Shown: positions 13,811-14,851 of the stretch, piece by piece
How positions within the stretch are numbered: position 1 is the first letter of the stretch
How the letters are laid out: each line of letters begins with the position of its first letter
NCBI GenBank assembly: GCA_047625765.1
Contig: JBLHRE010000031.1
Span: forward strand, 1 to 14,851
Origin: JBLHRE01 sp047625765
GTDB taxonomy: Bacteria > Bacteroidota > Bacteroidia > Flavobacteriales > JBLHRE01
Direction of reading: 5' to 3'
Length of the DNA: 14,851 nt
Made by a program: the position numbers and the translations under genes
Notes under the pieces: model-generated
Seen by the model: the letters and a program-made list of their open reading frames with translations, nothing else
Database searches by the model: none
Told to the model about the DNA's origin: nothing

Positions 13811-14605
13811 TTAAACGGCCACCTCTCCTTTAATATGCGGATGTGGGTCGTAGTTTTCTAATGTGAAGTCATCAATGTTAAAGCCGAAAATATCTTTAAC
13901 CTCAGGATTCAATTTCATTGTAGGTAGAGGTCTTAGTTCTCTTGATATCTGAAGGTTCGTTTGTTCTAGATGGTTAGAGTACAAATGTGCATCACCTAAA
14001 GTGTGTACAAAGTCGCCCAATTGTAAGTCACAAACTTGTGCCATCATCATGGTAAGCAAGGCGTATGAAGCAATGTTGAAAGGGACACCTAAAAAGATGT
14101 CAGCACTTCTTTGATATAATTGGCAAGATAATTTCCCTTCGGCAACATAAAATTGAAAAAAAGCATGGCAAGGAGGCAGAGCCATATTTTCTATTTCTCC
14201 AACATTCCAGGCACTCACGATTATCCTTCTAGAATCAGGATTGTTTTTTAACTGATCAACTACCTGAGTAATTTGGTCTATATGTTTGCCGTCTGGTGTA
14301 GGCCAATTTCTCCATTGAGAACCGTATACAGGTCCAAGATTACCATCTTCATCAGCCCATTCATCCCAGATACGAACCTTATTTTCTTTTAGATACTTAG
14401 TATTAGTATCTCCTTTCAAAAACCATAGCAGTTCGTGAATAATAGATCTTAAGTGTAATTTTTTTGTGGTAATACAAGGAAAGCCTTCGTTTAAATCGAA
14501 GCGCATTTGGTGACCAAAAACACTTTTTGTTCCAGTTCCTGTTCTATCTTCTTTTGTAACGCCTTCGTTTAGAACGCGTTTCATTAAGTCTAGGTATTGT
14601 TGCAT
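13811..14605 (-). CDS. thyA: Thymidylate synthase
   Basis: Protein of 264 residues, the same length as E. coli ThyA. It converts dUMP to dTMP using methylene-tetrahydrofolate and releases dihydrofolate. The visible motifs are EDRTGTGTKSVFG (19-31), the catalytic Cys146 in ALPPCHAFFQFY, QLYQRSADIFLGVPFNIASY (162-181, shown here only as a motif), and the C-terminal HPHIKGEVAV that closes over the active site. Start MQQYLDLMKRVL is canonical. It leads a four-gene minus-strand unit ending with folA, so the two enzymes of the thymidylate cycle are encoded together. I found no convincing promoter motif in the 35 nt before the start codon. Confidence 0.98.
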   Translation of the reverse strand: MQQYLDLMKRVLNEGVTKEDRTGTGTKSVFGHQMRFDLNEGFPCITTKKLHLRSIIHELLWFLKGDTNTKYLKENKVRIWDEWADEDGNLGPVYGSQWRNWPTPDGKHIDQITQVVDQLKNNPDSRRIIVSAWNVGEIENMALPPCHAFFQFYVAEGKLSCQLYQRSADIFLGVPFNIASYALLTMMMAQVCDLQLGDFVHTLGDAHLYSNHLEQTNLQISRELRPLPTMKLNPEVKDIFGFNIDDFTLENYDPHPHIKGEVAV

Positions 14606-14639
14606 GGAATTGAATTTACTTTGATGTACACTAAATGAA

Positions 14640-14792
14640 CTAACTTTTTTTGGTTTTTGTCCAGCGTATAAATGTAAGCACTACACCAATAATGAGCACA
14701 TATATCCAAGCGGACTTATACCATTTTTTGTCTGTTTTATTAACATTAGATAGCTTGTGCGTTTGTCTTGTAAGGTGAAAGTAGAATTCCAC
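14640..14792 (-). CDS. Candidate small single-span membrane protein (weakly supported)
   Basis: Read from the minus strand, a frame from a GTG at 14792 to TAG at 14640 gives 50 residues ending DKKWYKSAWIYVLIIG, then VVLTFIRWTKTKKS. A 16-17-residue hydrophobic segment with basic residues on both sides looks like a real membrane span. There is no ATG start in this frame and an in-frame TAA lies 2 codons before the GTG. A different minus-strand frame is open from the right edge to a TAA at 14747, overlapping it. The hydrophobic part may be the C-terminus of a larger protein broken by a frameshift, or a short gene of its own, or chance. Function unknown. Confidence 0.3.
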   Translation of the reverse strand: MEFYFHLTRQTHKLSNVNKTDKKWYKSAWIYVLIIGVVLTFIRWTKTKKS

Positions 14793-14851
14793 GAGGATTT
14801 AAGACAATAAGATCTAAGGCTGTCACTATAATACCAGTAAGTTCCTTTAGC

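Noticed and set aside
1..14851. CRISPR arrays, insertion sequences, tRNA or rRNA genes
   Set aside because: No spaced repeats, transposase frames, terminal inverted repeats or cloverleaf/rRNA signatures were seen.

Overview
The window looks like a chromosomal segment of a Bacteroidota bacterium, most likely Flavobacteriia. The support is a PorP/SprF plus GldK pair (type IX secretion/gliding system), promoters of the Bacteroidota form TTG-N19..23-TAnnTTTG, AT-rich DNA, and a TPR protein lying between lptE and secG. I cannot name the genus. No mobile element, CRISPR array, rRNA or tRNA was seen; this is mostly conserved core genome.

Left block (1-5351, minus strand, transcribed right to left): topA, then a ureohydrolase-fold protein whose metal site is half lost, then a PorP/SprF outer-membrane protein, then the N-terminal 217 residues of the lipoprotein GldK, which runs off the left edge. 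A probable promoter with a tandem 11-nt repeat sits in front of porP, so the secretion genes may be expressed apart from topA. A short divergent intergenic region (5352-5525) holds back-to-back promoters for topA and miaB.

Central block (5526-12235, plus strand): miaB, an orphan sigma-54-type AAA+ activator, lptE and a TPR protein split by a frameshift at an A10 run, then secG. These genes are nearly gap-free (4-nt overlap to 4-nt gap), which suggests one operon, closed by a perfect 16-bp terminator after secG. groES-groEL follows with its own promoter region, part of which resembles a sigma-54 promoter, and ends in another perfect 16-bp hairpin. The theme is tRNA modification, envelope biogenesis and export, and protein folding.

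Right block (12381-14605, minus strand): thyA, a secreted TonB-C-terminal-domain protein, a secreted NTF2-fold-like protein, and folA, packed as an operon. ThyA and FolA work together: ThyA makes dTMP and oxidises the folate cofactor, and FolA reduces it again. Upstream of thyA (14606-14851) there is only a weakly supported small membrane ORF.

The points most worth a second look are the A10 frameshift at a dnaX-type slippery heptamer, the degenerate ureohydrolase next to topA, the possible sigma-54 control of groESL with an activator encoded just upstream, and the tandem 11-nt repeat in front of porP.
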